Shown piece after piece: positions 32,541-43,800 of a DNA stretch of 64,000 nucleotides. The position numbers and the translations under genes are program-made. The notes beneath the pieces were generated by a model. The model was not told where the DNA came from, did no database searches, and saw nothing but the letters and a program-made list of their open reading frames with translations. The first letter of the stretch is position 1; each line of letters starts with the position of its first letter. Origin of the DNA: Acinetobacter sp. SAAs474 (lineage in GTDB: Bacteria > Pseudomonadota > Gammaproteobacteria > Pseudomonadales > Moraxellaceae); contig NZ_CP127915.1 of the NCBI RefSeq assembly GCF_032823475.1, positions 2,108,001 through 2,172,000 on the forward strand, written 5' to 3'.

Positions 32541-33352
32541 ATTTATTTTTTGATCATATTGAGCTTAAATTCACTAAATAAATTTCTCATATTTAACTCA
32601 AATTCTGTTGAAATAAATGAGAATTTCTATCTTGAAATTGCTTTCTCATTTCGAGGATAAAAGAATCTTTAATTTGATTTAATAATATTAAAAATCAATC
32701 ATAAAATTATATTTATTGTATGATGTTAAAGAAAAATTCTTATCTATGATTTGGGTTATTTAGAATCTATATATTAAAAAATATGCCCATCGCTGATAAA
32801 AAGACAGTGAAGGGCATTTGTGGAGTTTAAGGTTAAGTAGTTCTTTAATTATAATTAAATTTTTCTAATTATTTAATGATCATAACTTTTCGCTTAAGTT
32901 TCATTGTATGTATTTTTTATATTTAATGTAAACTTGCTATAATACTCATGTTTTTTTGTGAAAAAACTATTAATTTTTTGTCAATTTAAAAACTAAAAAT
33001 AATAAGTTTTATGAAAGTGTTATAGAAAAATAGACTCTCTGATAAAGTGAAGTATTTAAAAACTAAAAATAACAAATATTAATTATTTTTTTTGTAAATT
33101 CTATATTAACTAAACATTGGTTAAGCAAACCTTATTTTAAATTTTTAGTTTAATTCAGTATTTTAATTATTGGAAATTTGATTTTGCAGTATGAGAATTG
33201 AAGAATAGCTGAGATTTGCTTGTGTTAAGGTAGAAATCTTCGCCTTGATTGCATGGTGGAATCGCATACGATACTAAATTCTGAAAAATTAGTCTGTAGA
33301 GAGTGATTCTATGAGGATCTGAGTGTCATGATGAATTCAGTACTCAGTGATA
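32541..33352. other. AT-rich intergenic stretch of about 0.8 kb
   Basis: No coding frame was supported. Apart from the minus-strand hairpin at 32,776-32,817 it appears featureless. A short segment (33,000-33,120) repeats AAAAACTAAAAATAA twice, which looks like AT-rich drift. Confidence 0.5.
32776..32817 (-). terminator. minus-strand terminator-like hairpin without a known gene
   Basis: A 13-position stem with one mismatch and one G-T pair (32783-32795 with 32805-32817) is followed on the minus strand by ATTTTTTA. The nearest minus-strand gene upstream, aldB, has its own strong terminator, so a short unannotated RNA from 32,820-33,350 is possible. Confidence 0.4.
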
Positions 33353-33390
33353 TAAAAAATTAGAAATCAGTATAAAACTGATTTCTAATT
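33353..33390 (-). terminator. terminator of the aldehyde dehydrogenase gene
   Basis: A perfect 14-bp stem (33358-33371 with 33377-33390) lies 14 bases past the stop codon, followed on the minus strand by TTTTATAT. Confidence 0.9.
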
Positions 33391-33403
33391 GGTGGATTAT
33401 TTT

Positions 33404-34915
33404 TTAGAAGAATCCCATTGGTTTTGTTGAGTAGCTGACAAGCAAGTTTTTAGTTTGCTGATAATGATCGAGCATCATTTTATGATTTTCACGACCAATA
33501 CCTGATTTTTTATAGCCACCAAATGCAGCATGTGCAGGGTAGATATGATAACAGTTCGTCCATACACGACCTGCTTCGATTGCACGACCTGCACGATAAG
33601 AAGTATGCGCTGAACGAGACCAAACGCCAGCACCTAAGCCATAAATAGTGTCATTGGCGATTTTAATTGCATCATCAAAATCTTTAAAGGTTGTAACTGA
33701 AAGTACTGGTCCAAAAATTTCTTCTTGGAATATTTTCATGCTGTTATCGCCTTTAAAGATGGTTGGTTCAATATAAAAACCGTTGCCAACTTCATGACGT
33801 TCACCACCGCCAGTTAAAACTTGTGCACCTTCAGTACGACCTGTTGCGATACAACCTAAGATTTTATCCTGTTGTTCTTGAGATGCTTGAGCACCGATCA
33901 TGGTAGTCGTATCTAGCGGATGTCCTGTTTTAATACGTTTAACGCGTTCAATTGCTTTTTCAAGGAATTGATCAGCAATACTTTCCTGAATTAAAGCACG
34001 TGATGGACAAGTACAAATTTCACCTTGGTTTAAAGCAAACATGCTGAAACCTTCCAAGGTTTTTTCTAAGAATTCATCGTCTTGATCCATAATATCTTCA
34101 AAGAAAATATTTGGTGATTTCCCACCAAGTTCAAGCGTAACAGGGATGATATTTTCAGTCGCATATTGCATGATCAGTTGACCAACTGCTGTAGAGCCAG
34201 TAAATGCAATTTTGGCAATACGAGGATTTGTTGCCAATGGACGACCAACTTCTACGCCATATCCGTTCACGATATTGAGTACGCCTGCTGGGAGAAGGTC
34301 TTGAATGAGTTCAACCAGTACTAAAATACTTGCAGGTGTTTGTTCTGCTGGTTTGAGTACAATACAGTTACCTGCTGCAAGTGCTGGCGCAATTTTCCAC
34401 GCAGCCATTAAAATTGGGAAATTCCATGGAATGATTTGACCAACTACACCGAGCGGTTCATGAAAATGGTAGGCGATCGTATCATGATCGATTTCTGAAA
34501 TACCACCTTCTTGTGCGCGAATACAGCTGGCAAAATAGCGGAAATGGTCAATACATAGTGGAATATCTGCTGCAAGTGTTTCACGAATAGGTTTACCATT
34601 ATCCCATGTTTCAGCAACAGCTAAAAGTTCTAAATTTTCTTCTAAACGATCTGCAATTTTAAGTAAAATATTAGAGCGAGTCGTTGGTGAAGCTGTACCC
34701 CATTGTACTTTAGCTGCATGTGCTGCATCGAGTGCCAGCTCAATATCTTCTGCAGAAGAACGAGGAACTTTGGTAAAAACTTTTCCATCGACAGGAGAAA
34801 TGTTTTCAAAATATTCGCCTTTAACAGGCGCGACCCATTTGCCACCAATAAAGTTTTCATATTGTTGTTTAAAGTGTACTTTTGAGCCTTCGGTATTTGG
34901 ATCTGCATAACGCAT
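33404..34915 (-). CDS. aldB: aldehyde dehydrogenase (AldB/ExaC type)
   Basis: The 503-residue protein follows E. coli AldB along its length: [20 protein letters not shown] near the start, [36 protein letters not shown] (cofactor contact), LELGGKSPN (general-base Glu), [11 protein letters not shown] (catalytic Cys) and [20 protein letters not shown] near the end. It oxidises acetaldehyde and other short aldehydes with NAD(P), often in ethanol use. It is a single gene ended by a strong terminator. ExaC and AcoD are close homologues, so the name is a best match. Confidence 0.88.
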   Translation of the reverse strand: MRYADPNTEGSKVHFKQQYENFIGGKWVAPVKGEYFENISPVDGKVFTKVPRSSAEDIELALDAAHAAKVQWGTASPTTRSNILLKIADRLEENLELLAVAETWDNGKPIRETLAADIPLCIDHFRYFASCIRAQEGGISEIDHDTIAYHFHEPLGVVGQIIPWNFPILMAAWKIAPALAAGNCIVLKPAEQTPASILVLVELIQDLLPAGVLNIVNGYGVEVGRPLATNPRIAKIAFTGSTAVGQLIMQYATENIIPVTLELGGKSPNIFFEDIMDQDDEFLEKTLEGFSMFALNQGEICTCPSRALIQESIADQFLEKAIERVKRIKTGHPLDTTTMIGAQASQEQQDKILGCIATGRTEGAQVLTGGGERHEVGNGFYIEPTIFKGDNSMKIFQEEIFGPVLSVTTFKDFDDAIKIANDTIYGLGAGVWSRSAHTSYRAGRAIEAGRVWTNCYHIYPAHAAFGGYKKSGIGRENHKMMLDHYQQTKNLLVSYSTKPMGFF

Positions 34916-35202
34916 GATATATCCCTCTAATCAAATGATTGCTGTTGTCCTTTGTAAAATTGACTATAAAAGACAGAAGGTTGGAAAAAGGTTGGTGATT
35001 TGATCCCTAGTCACTAGATGGTTTATTCAAGATAAACTCCGTCATAGTCTCGAAAAAATATCAAATTTTATTGGTGATCACCCTAAATGAAATTAGCTTA
35101 AAAGCGCTTATTGATCAAGATTGTAGATATTAACGATATGTAAATACCTACATATTTATGGCCGATGTGCCGAGATGATTGGGTATTACTTCTAAATAAA
35201 CA
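34916..35202. other. aldB upstream region
   Basis: An AGAGGGAT ribosome site precedes the aldB start on the minus strand. I see no clear sigma-54 or sigma-70 promoter, and no other gene. Confidence 0.4.
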
Positions 35203-35482
35203 TCAAAGATTAGGAGCATATGCATGTGTAATGACACCAAAACGCTCATCCCATTCACTCATATAATCATTGGGATATTGTTCAACATCCTTCAATATTT
35301 GCGTTTTGCTGGTTTTAGCTGGGCGACCAAGGATAGGCTTGTTTTTGTTAGATTTTTTCCATAGCTGCATAGCTGTATGGTACGTATGCATATCCCAAAA
35401 TGTTGAGCAGCTTTACGTACTGACAGTTGATCTCTGGCCATAATTTTTATGACTTTGTTTTTAAATTTTTTGAGTATCCCAT
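35203..35482 (-). pseudogene. broken IS630-type transposase N-terminal fragment
   Basis: Minus-strand frames with at least two frameshifts can be joined. MGYSKNLK and KVIKIMARDQLSVRKAAQHFG look like the helix-turn-helix start of IS630-family transposases. LWKKSNKNKPILGRPAKTSK and DVEQYPNDYMSEWDERFGV follow. No catalytic DDE part and no terminal repeats are present. It is a relic between aldB and the CDI locus. Confidence 0.55.
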
Positions 35483-35746
35483 GTCTTATAATGTATTAAA
35501 TATTTGAGAATTTAGCTATAGCATCTAAAGTCATTTTTATGGTCTTTGGATATGTTTATCATTAAAGTCTTTATGTCATAAATGATTACATTTTTTAATG
35601 ATATATTTTGCCTATATGTAGCGGTATTGTGTCTTTTATATCATATATTTGATTAATTAATGATACCAAGTGTAATTTTTATACTATTTAAAATTAATTT
35701 TGTATGATTTATAGTCAATAGTTTAGATCTACTAAATGATAATAAT
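35483..35746. other. upstream region of the CDI operon
   Basis: This AT-rich 264-base leader should contain the cdiB promoter. I cannot assign a -35/-10 pair with confidence, and the cdiB start has no clear ribosome site. Confidence 0.4.
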
Positions 35747-37504
35747 ATGAAAAGTAGAAATAGATTTATTTCTCAGCTTGTCTTTGGAGCTGGGTTTTTT
35801 ATGATATTGACTTCATTAGACGCCAGAAAATTTGATCCAGTAGTGGATGGGCTCATTCGTAATCAACAACGACAAGCAGAACTTAAAAAAATTACTCAGC
35901 CACAACGTGATGTCTTGTTAGATCAAACACAAAATCAATCACAACTTAGACTTCAAGATCTTAAAGATCAACATTGTTTTCCTATTCATCAAGTCCAATT
36001 AAATGGTGAGATGAATGCTTATTTTGAAAAATATCTCAAGCAGGCCTTAAAAGAATTAGCGTTTAGTGATGGCATCTGTATGGGCGAGCAGCGCATTAAT
36101 TTGCTCATGAGTCAGACCCAAAACATCATTATTGGTCAGGGCTATACCACTACACGAATTTTAGTGGCACCACAAAATTTAAGTTCTGGCATTTTAAAAT
36201 TAACCGTGATTCCGGGTTTATTGGGAGAAATCAAAATCGATCTAAGTGATAACGAGAATAGTCATGCTGGCCGGATTCAATATGTCAAGAATATCTTCCC
36301 TATAAAAAAAGGAGAGATATTAAATTTACGCGCGCTAGAACAGGGTTTAGAAAATCTAAAACGCCTACCTACAGTGGAAGCAGATCTTCAGATTGTACCT
36401 GCATCGATACCGAATCAAAGTGATGTGTTGGTAAAATGGAAACAACGGACCATACCAGTTCGTATCACATTAAGTGCTGATGATGCGGGTAGTCGACAAA
36501 CAGGAAAATATCAGGGTAATGTGACCTTATCTTTAGATAACCCATTATTCCGTAGTGATTTATTCTATGTGACCTTTGGGAAAAATCTTGCTGATCAGCA
36601 ATCGATTACCGATCAAGACGGTTCAACAGTCGATAGTGGCACCAAAAACTATGCGATTCATTATTCAATTCCTTATAAAAATTGGTCGGTCAGTGCCAAT
36701 GTGAGTCGCTATCAATATGATCAGGCGGTTGCTGGGGTGAATAATGTTTATAACTACAATGGTGAAAGTCATAACCAAGATTTAGCATTAACGAGGATGT
36801 TGTATCGAGATAACAAAAGAAAAACCAGTATGACTGTAAAGGGGTGGCATCGTAGCTCAAAGAGCTATATCGATGATGCTGAGCTTATGATTCAACGACG
36901 AGATATCGCTGGATGGCAACTGGATTTTAATCATCGGGAATATGTTCAGGCAGCCGTTTTAGATTTTGCTATTGGTTATCGACGCGGTACAGGGGCATTG
37001 GCTGCTTTAAGCGCTATTGAAGAAGCTTTCGATGAAGGAACATCGCGTATGAAGATTTGGACAGTTGATGCCAGTCTACAAGTCCCATTTCGCTTAGATC
37101 AGCAGAATTTCAGTTATTCCAGCAGTTTTCATGGCCAATATAATCAGACCCCTTTGAGTGTACAAGATCGCATTTCGATTGGTGGACGCTATACCGTGCG
37201 TGGCTTTGATGGGGGATTAACCTTATCTGCTGATCGCGGTTTTTATTGGCGTAATGATTTAGCGCTCTCTCTTTTTCCATCACATCAATTTTATATGGCA
37301 CTTGATGGTGGGCATGTGAGTGGCCCATCATCAGAATGGTTATTGGGTAAAACTTTGATGGGTAGTGCAATTGGATTTAGAGGGCAATTTAAAGTTGGTG
37401 GCAATTTCTATTATGACGTATTTGCAGCCAAACCATTGAAGAAGCCGGAGTCTTTCCAAAACTTCGATATCAACTATGGCTTTAGTACCAGCTATTCATT
37501 TTAA
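35747..37504 (+). CDS. cdiB: CdiB/TpsB two-partner secretion outer-membrane transporter
   Basis: The 585-residue protein has a signal peptide, then a plug-helix-like segment (DPVVDGLIRNQQRQAELKKI), two POTRA domains from about residue 75 (CFPIHQVQLNG, then GLLGEIKIDL) and a 16-strand barrel. The barrel carries the VRGFD motif of the conserved loop 6 (residues 484-488) and ends in Phe (STSYSF), the usual outer-membrane signal. It exports the CdiA protein encoded downstream. It belongs to the ShlB/FhaC/HecB family. Confidence 0.92.
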   Translation: MKSRNRFISQLVFGAGFFMILTSLDARKFDPVVDGLIRNQQRQAELKKITQPQRDVLLDQTQNQSQLRLQDLKDQHCFPIHQVQLNGEMNAYFEKYLKQALKELAFSDGICMGEQRINLLMSQTQNIIIGQGYTTTRILVAPQNLSSGILKLTVIPGLLGEIKIDLSDNENSHAGRIQYVKNIFPIKKGEILNLRALEQGLENLKRLPTVEADLQIVPASIPNQSDVLVKWKQRTIPVRITLSADDAGSRQTGKYQGNVTLSLDNPLFRSDLFYVTFGKNLADQQSITDQDGSTVDSGTKNYAIHYSIPYKNWSVSANVSRYQYDQAVAGVNNVYNYNGESHNQDLALTRMLYRDNKRKTSMTVKGWHRSSKSYIDDAELMIQRRDIAGWQLDFNHREYVQAAVLDFAIGYRRGTGALAALSAIEEAFDEGTSRMKIWTVDASLQVPFRLDQQNFSYSSSFHGQYNQTPLSVQDRISIGGRYTVRGFDGGLTLSADRGFYWRNDLALSLFPSHQFYMALDGGHVSGPSSEWLLGKTLMGSAIGFRGQFKVGGNFYYDVFAAKPLKKPESFQNFDINYGFSTSYSF

Positions 37505-37516
37505 GGGGGATAGCGA

Positions 37517-37699
37517 GTGAAAATTGGAAATATTAGCTGAATTGCTTCATCTCATTATCCTTGTGAACATTGGCGTGAAGCTGAGGTTTTAGGCGAATTT
37601 ATGTGGTTATGGCAATACGTACCGAATTTAAAGGAAAAAGGATTAAGGGTCATGAGTTTTCAAGGGACGCTTATAAATGAGCAAAATTTGCAACACTAG
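37517..37699 (+). pseudogene. decayed toxin-activating acyltransferase (CdiC-like) fragment
   Basis: A frame beginning at GTG 37517 with a TAG at 37697 contains a TGA at 37538-37540. After the stop it reads HWREAEVLGEFMWLWQYVPN, which resembles the start of HlyC-type lysine acyltransferases (EVLG then WLW). Genes of this family (cdiC) lie between cdiB and cdiA in some CDI loci, and the position here is the same. Only about a third of the length of such a protein remains. The family assignment rests on a short match. Confidence 0.45.
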
Positions 37700-37706
37700 C
37701 AAAGAC

Positions 37707-37773
37707 ATTTATTAAAGAATAGAACAATTAAAATTTAAAAATGATTAAAGAATAGAAAAATTAAAATTGAAAA
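37707..37773 (+). repeat. two imperfect tandem copies of a 33-bp AT-rich unit
   Basis: The unit ATTAAAGAATAGAACAATTA and its continuation occurs twice in direct orientation with few changes, directly upstream of cdiA. It may be a by-product of the decay of the preceding gene. Confidence 0.6.
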
Positions 37774-37779
37774 ATATTC

Positions 37780-37816
37780 ACTTCATGCACTTTAAAAGTG
37801 AATCTCCTGATAGGTG
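37780..37816 (+). promoter_or_regulatory. hairpin and ribosome site before cdiA
   Basis: ATTCACTT at about 37780 pairs with AAGTGAAT ending near 37803, placing a hairpin just before the AGGTG ribosome site at 37812-37816 and the cdiA ATG at 37823. Confidence 0.4.
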
Positions 37817-37822
37817 AACACA

Positions 37823-40800
37823 ATGAATAAAAATTTTTATAAAACGATTTTTAGCAAAAGCCGTGGTGAAATGATTGCGGTTGCAGAGCATGTATCTGCT
37901 GCGGGACAAAGTACAACACAAAATAATAAAACAATTGAGCTTGAAACTACGGTTATTACGTCTAAAAAGAATTTGGGTCTAAACGTTTTATCTTTCTCTT
38001 TAATGCTGATCACAGGAACAGCCTTGATCAGTAGCGCAGTTGAAACGGCACAGGCCAATGTGATTGCTGATCCAAATGCTGCGGGGAATCAACGTCCAAC
38101 TGTTTTAAGCAGTGCCAATGGCACCACACAGGTGAATATTCAGACGCCAACCCAAGCTGGCGTATCAATGAATCACTATCAACAATTTGATGTCAATCAA
38201 CAAGGGGTGATTCTGAATAACAGTCGTCAGAACACCAATACGCAATTAGGAGGCTATATTCAAGCCAATCCATGGCTTGCCGGTGGCGAAGCCAAAGTGA
38301 TTGTCAATCAGGTTAACAGCAGTAATCCCAGCCATTTAAATGGTTATATTGAGGTCGGTGGACGTAAGGCGGATGTGATTATTGCCAACCAAGCAGGGAT
38401 TAATGTCGATGGTGGTGGTTTTATCAATACGGGTGGTGTAACGCTCTCTAGCGGTAATCCACGATTGAATAATGACCAAGTGACAGGATTTCAAATTCGT
38501 GATGGGCTGATTAATATCACTGGACAAGGTTTAGATGCCAGTATGACCGACTATACTCAGTTATTAAGTCGTGCTGCTCAAATCAATGCAGGGATCTGGG
38601 CGAATGAACTCACGGTGGTGACTGGAGAAAATGATGTGGATGCCAACCAACACATCAGTGCGATTGGTCGCGTATCAAGTGCTACTGGTAACGCACCACA
38701 ATTTGCCATTGATACCGGAAGTTTGGGGGGGATGTATGCCGGAAAAATTAGTTTAATCAGTACTGAGAAAGGCGTAGGGATTAACAATGCGGGGCAAGTA
38801 TTTGCTTCAGCGGGTAATATTAAAATTAGTGCCAATGGGGAAGTGCTGAATAGTGGTGCGGTGGTGGCACAAGATAAAACCACACCGAATCAAGCCACAT
38901 TAGAGATTAAAGGCACAGATTTAAATAACAGCGGCACATTTTCCAGCTTAGGTCAGCAAAGCATTCAAACTGAGAATATTAAAAATACAGGCTTAATCAC
39001 CACCTCTGCAGAATTGAATATTCGTAATAGCAACAGTATTCAAAATTCAGGTGAACTCAATGCAGGGCGGATTGATATTGAAACTTCTAAGCTAATGAAT
39101 CAATCAGGCAAGATCGTCCAAACTGGGTTACAAGATTTAGCCATTGATGCCAAGGTCCTGATCAATAAAAATAAAGGGATGATGGGTTATACCGAAATTG
39201 AACAAGACACTGGATCTGGCACAGGTTCTGGTAGTGGAACGGGTGGCACAGGCAATGGATCAAATGGAGGTACGCCACCGAGTACAGCAACAGGTGGTGG
39301 TAGTACCAGCTCAGCCAATACCTCGATTGCAACGAGCTTTGCCCAAGGCCGGATTAAAGCCGATCAGATTGAAAATGATGCAGGCAAAATCACCGCCAAT
39401 GGTGGAGTGAGCTTAAGGCTAAATGATGGTTTGGATAATAGTGATGCAACCTTAAATTTAAAAACACTCGATGTTAATGGTCAGTACTTAAAAAATATTA
39501 ATGGCGTGATTACTGCACAGGACATTCAAACACGCACGAAAGAAATTGAGAATCATCAGGGTAAAATACAAGCTGCACAGCAATTGATGCTTGAAAGTAA
39601 TCAGCTTAACAATACAAATGGACAGATGCTTGCGGGAAAAAAATTAACTATTCAAACAGGTGATCTGAATAATATTGAGGGTGAACTACTTTCATCCGAA
39701 GACTTAGAAATAATTGCCAAAGAGCTTAAAAATACATCAGGAAAAGTTCTAGCGAATCAAAATATTGGAATCCAAGCCAAATCAATGACTGCGGATGGTG
39801 AATTAGCTGTGGGACATGATTTAGCTTTAGCTTTACAGGATTCATTTACGACACAAAATAAGATCAGTGCAGGCAATCAATTATCGATTGAGACTGCTGG
39901 AGATTTAATTAATAGTACTGAATTACGTGGAGGAAATAAACTCAGCCTTCAAGCACAAGCCATTGAAAATACAACAAATGGTCGTTTAGTTGCGGCAAAT
40001 CAAATTCATATTGGCAGTGAAAATTTAATTAACCGTGGCGAAATTAATAGTAATGGTCAGAGCTTCATTGAAGTTAACCAACAGTTAAATAATATTGGAA
40101 CCGGTAAAATTTATGGCAACCATGTTGCAATTGCTGCGAATGAATTACTCAATCAAAATGAGATTATCTCAGGCGTAGATAAAGCCGCAGTGATTGCTGC
40201 ACGTCAACAACTTGATATTGGTGCGCAACAGATTACTAATAAAGAAGGTGCTTTACTTTCAAGCGAAGGCAATATGGTAATCGCAGGTCAACTGAGTCGC
40301 ACAAAGAATGCAGAAGGTCAGGCGAAAAGTTTAAATAATCATAGTGCCAAGATCGAAGCTGGGAATGACCTAACCATCAATAGCCAAGTTGTCCGTAATA
40401 CCAATGAACACCTCAAAACAGAAATTAAAGAAGTTGATCGACAACATTTGATTGAATACGAGGCGCAAGGCCAGAATCAGCGTTATGCTGAAGGTAGCCA
40501 AGAAAAATTAGGATGGGCGGTAAAACATGATGAAATTGATTATTTGGTGACGCCTGATGGTACTTGGCATGAAAATTGGCATAAATATGATTACGATAGA
40601 ATCACAGAGCAAACTCAAGTCATCGATTCTGCACCTGGGCAGATGATTGCTGGTGGTAATATTAAAATTACGGGCACGTCGCTATTAAATTCGGACAGTC
40701 AAATTTTGGCAGGAAAGACTTTAGTCGTCTCGGTTGATGATTTGGTGAATTATGAAACCTTGGGTCAAACTATTGTGACGGATGAAGGAACCTTACATAG

Positions 40801-43800
40801 CTATTACCGAGAACGCCATAAAGGTGCTGATAGTACAGGACATGATACATCCTCATATCGACCTGCTCCGGTGATGACTGATTTAAATTTGGGGGTGTTT
40901 GCTTATCAAGAACATGCACAAGTACAAAATAATTCAGGTTCAACCGAATCATTAAATATTTCATCAGCCTATCAAGATGGGATTAACATTCGAACAGGTG
41001 ATATTAATACCTCGTTACCGAATAGCAGTTTATTTAGTGTTAATCCGAATAATGGCCAATATTTAATTGAGACCGATCCAAGCTTTACCAACTATAAAAA
41101 ATGGCTGGGCAGTGATTATATGCTGCAAATGTTTAATAGTGATCCACAAAACATGCACAAGCGTTTAGGGGATGGTTACTATGAACAAAAATTGGTGAAT
41201 GACCAAATTGCCAAACTCACAGGCCAAGTCTATTTAGACGGCTATAACAACCTTGAAGATCAATTTAAAGCATTGATGGACTCAGGGATGAGTGCAGCCA
41301 AAGAGATGAATTTAAGCGTTGGGGTTGCCTTAAGTGCTGAACAAATTGCGCGTTTAACCACTGACATCGTTTGGTTGGTTGAGCAAAAAATCACATTAGC
41401 AGATGGCAGCGTAGAAACAGTATTGGTGCCACAAGTCTATGTTCGGCTACAATCTGGCGATATTAATGGTTCAGGGGCATTGTTAGCTGGGAGTAATACC
41501 GCACTCAATGTGACCAATCATTTAGAAAACAGTGGCACGATTGCAGGACGCAATGTATTGGTCATCCAAGCTGATCGTATTGATCACTTAGGTGGACGAA
41601 TTACGGCAAAGCAGTTGTCTGCGAAGGCCAATACAGACATTAATAATGTCAGTGGGGTGATTGATGCTAAACAGCAATTGTTCTTAGATGCTGGGCGCGA
41701 TATTAATATTGTGACCCAAACAAATAGCACTGAAAATGAGCAGGGTTCAAATACGTATTTAAATCGCCAAGCAGGTGTGTATATCACTAGACAAACTGAG
41801 CCGGGCATACTTTCACTCAAAGCAGGTCAAGATATTCAGTTGAATGCGGGTGTCATTTCCAATGCAAGTCAAGAAGGTATGACGCAACTAGATGCAAAGA
41901 ATAATATTCATTTAGGCACAGTAACCGTTGCACAACAACAAGAAAATATTCGAGATGCGAACAATTACGTTAAACGTAGTGAATCGGGGGAAGTTGGTAG
42001 TCAAATTTTGGCGAATAATGATATTCAGCTTAAGGCGGGGCAAGGCATTCAACTTCGTGCTTCTGAAATCAATAGTGGCCAAGGCAATGTCATTGCACAG
42101 GCTCAGAATATTCAAGTTGAATCTGGTGAATATACAAAAACCGCAGATGATGCGACACAAAGTACCAGTAAAGGCTTACTGAGCTCATCGACCTATACCT
42201 ATAAAGATAGTGCATCGAATACACAATCGGTTGCAAGCGTGATTGGTGGTAAGAATATCGGCTTGCAAGCTGAACAAGATATAGGAATTAAAGGCAGTCA
42301 TGTTGTAGCGGATCAAGATACTGTTTTAAGTGCTCAAAACAATATTAATATTGAAGCGGCAACTACAAACTCAATAGAAAAACATTTTTCGAGTCGAAAA
42401 AAATCAGGATTCACAGCAAGTTTATCGAGCGGTGTTGCGAGTATCGGTTATGGAAAATCAAAAAATGAGCTAAGTACCCAATCGCAAGGAAGTGCTTTAG
42501 CACAAAGTGTAGTGGGGAGTATTTCTGGCAATACCAATATCATTGCCGGTGGTGATATTAATTCTACAGCTTCGATTATTGAAGCGGGGAGTGATATTAA
42601 TTTAATTGGTAATCACGTTAATTTAAAAGCAGCCGAGATTTCAAAAGATCAGAGTAGCCAGTTGAAAAGTCAGCAATCGGGTATTTCCATTGGTGTCACT
42701 TATAATCCTTTAGAGGCTGCAAAAGATGCCTATGATCAAAGTAATAATAACAGTCAATTTTCGGATAGTGCGGTGGGCAGGATTATGTCGCATGCCGAGG
42801 CAGTACGTAAGGCCAGTATGGCAGTCGCGACCCCCGTTGTTGTGGGCATCAATAATCAAAAGGTGAGCCAAAATTCGAGCTCTCATTCAACTGAATCAAT
42901 AGTAAGTGAAATTAAGGCGGGCGGTGATTTAAATATTATTGCCCGTGATGGTGATATTTTAAGTCAAGGGGCAAAGATTTCAGCAGAAAGTGATGCTTTA
43001 CTGCATGCCAAGAATAATATTCAATTATTGTCAGTAAGTGATACACAAAGCCAAAATGTTGATAATAAACGCAGTGGTTTTAGCCTTGATAATCGTGATC
43101 ATATTGCACCGATTGGTGTCTATAACGATAAAGCGTTAGCGGATGGTGATAGTGTTACCAGTCGTGGTTCACAAGTTTCAATCGGGGGTAAAGCTACTTT
43201 ACAAACTGAGCAAGCTGATATCAATGTCATTGGTAGCAAGGTGGTATCACAAGATGATTTAATGCTGAATGCCGCGAAAGATGTCAATATTAAGTCCACT
43301 CAAAATAGCCAAAGCCAAAGTGAAGATCAAAGCAGTAAGGGGTGGGGCAGTGTACAGATTTCCGATACCGAACGCTTTGATGGTTATATGGCAAGTAAAA
43401 GCGATAGCCAAAGTAGCAGTATTCTACAAGAACGTAGTCAGGTTGGTAGTTTAAATGGCAATGTGACGATACAAGCGGGGAACAATTATAACCAACAAGT
43501 AGCGGATGTGGTTGCAGGCAAAGACCTCAATATCACCGCTAAGAGTATCAATGTGCTGGATGATCACAACATAGGCAGTGACAGCCAATCGAACAAAGAT
43601 TTGAAGGTGGGTGTATTTAGCCGAGTGAGTTCACCACTGCTTGATTTAGTCAATGCGGTCGACAAAGCCGGCAACAGCAAAGCAGATGATCGAACACAGG
43701 CTTTACAAGGTGTAGCTGCAGCAGCACAAGGCTATCAAACTTATAGTGATATCAAAGGTGGTGCACTATTTAAAGCAGAATCAGGGTTTGGTTTTAGCAC

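Noticed and set aside
37707..37773. Two-copy AT-rich repeat considered as CRISPR-like
   Set aside because: There are only two adjacent copies with no spacers; no CRISPR array or cas gene is visible anywhere in the window.
39208..39330. Gly/Ser/Thr-coding low-complexity DNA in cdiA considered as a possible phase-variable repeat
   Set aside because: The units are irregular with no long exact tandem tract, so it is better read as a flexible protein linker.
40770..40964. Minus-strand frames inside cdiA
   Set aside because: They are shadows of the repeat-rich cdiA frame with no independent start signals.
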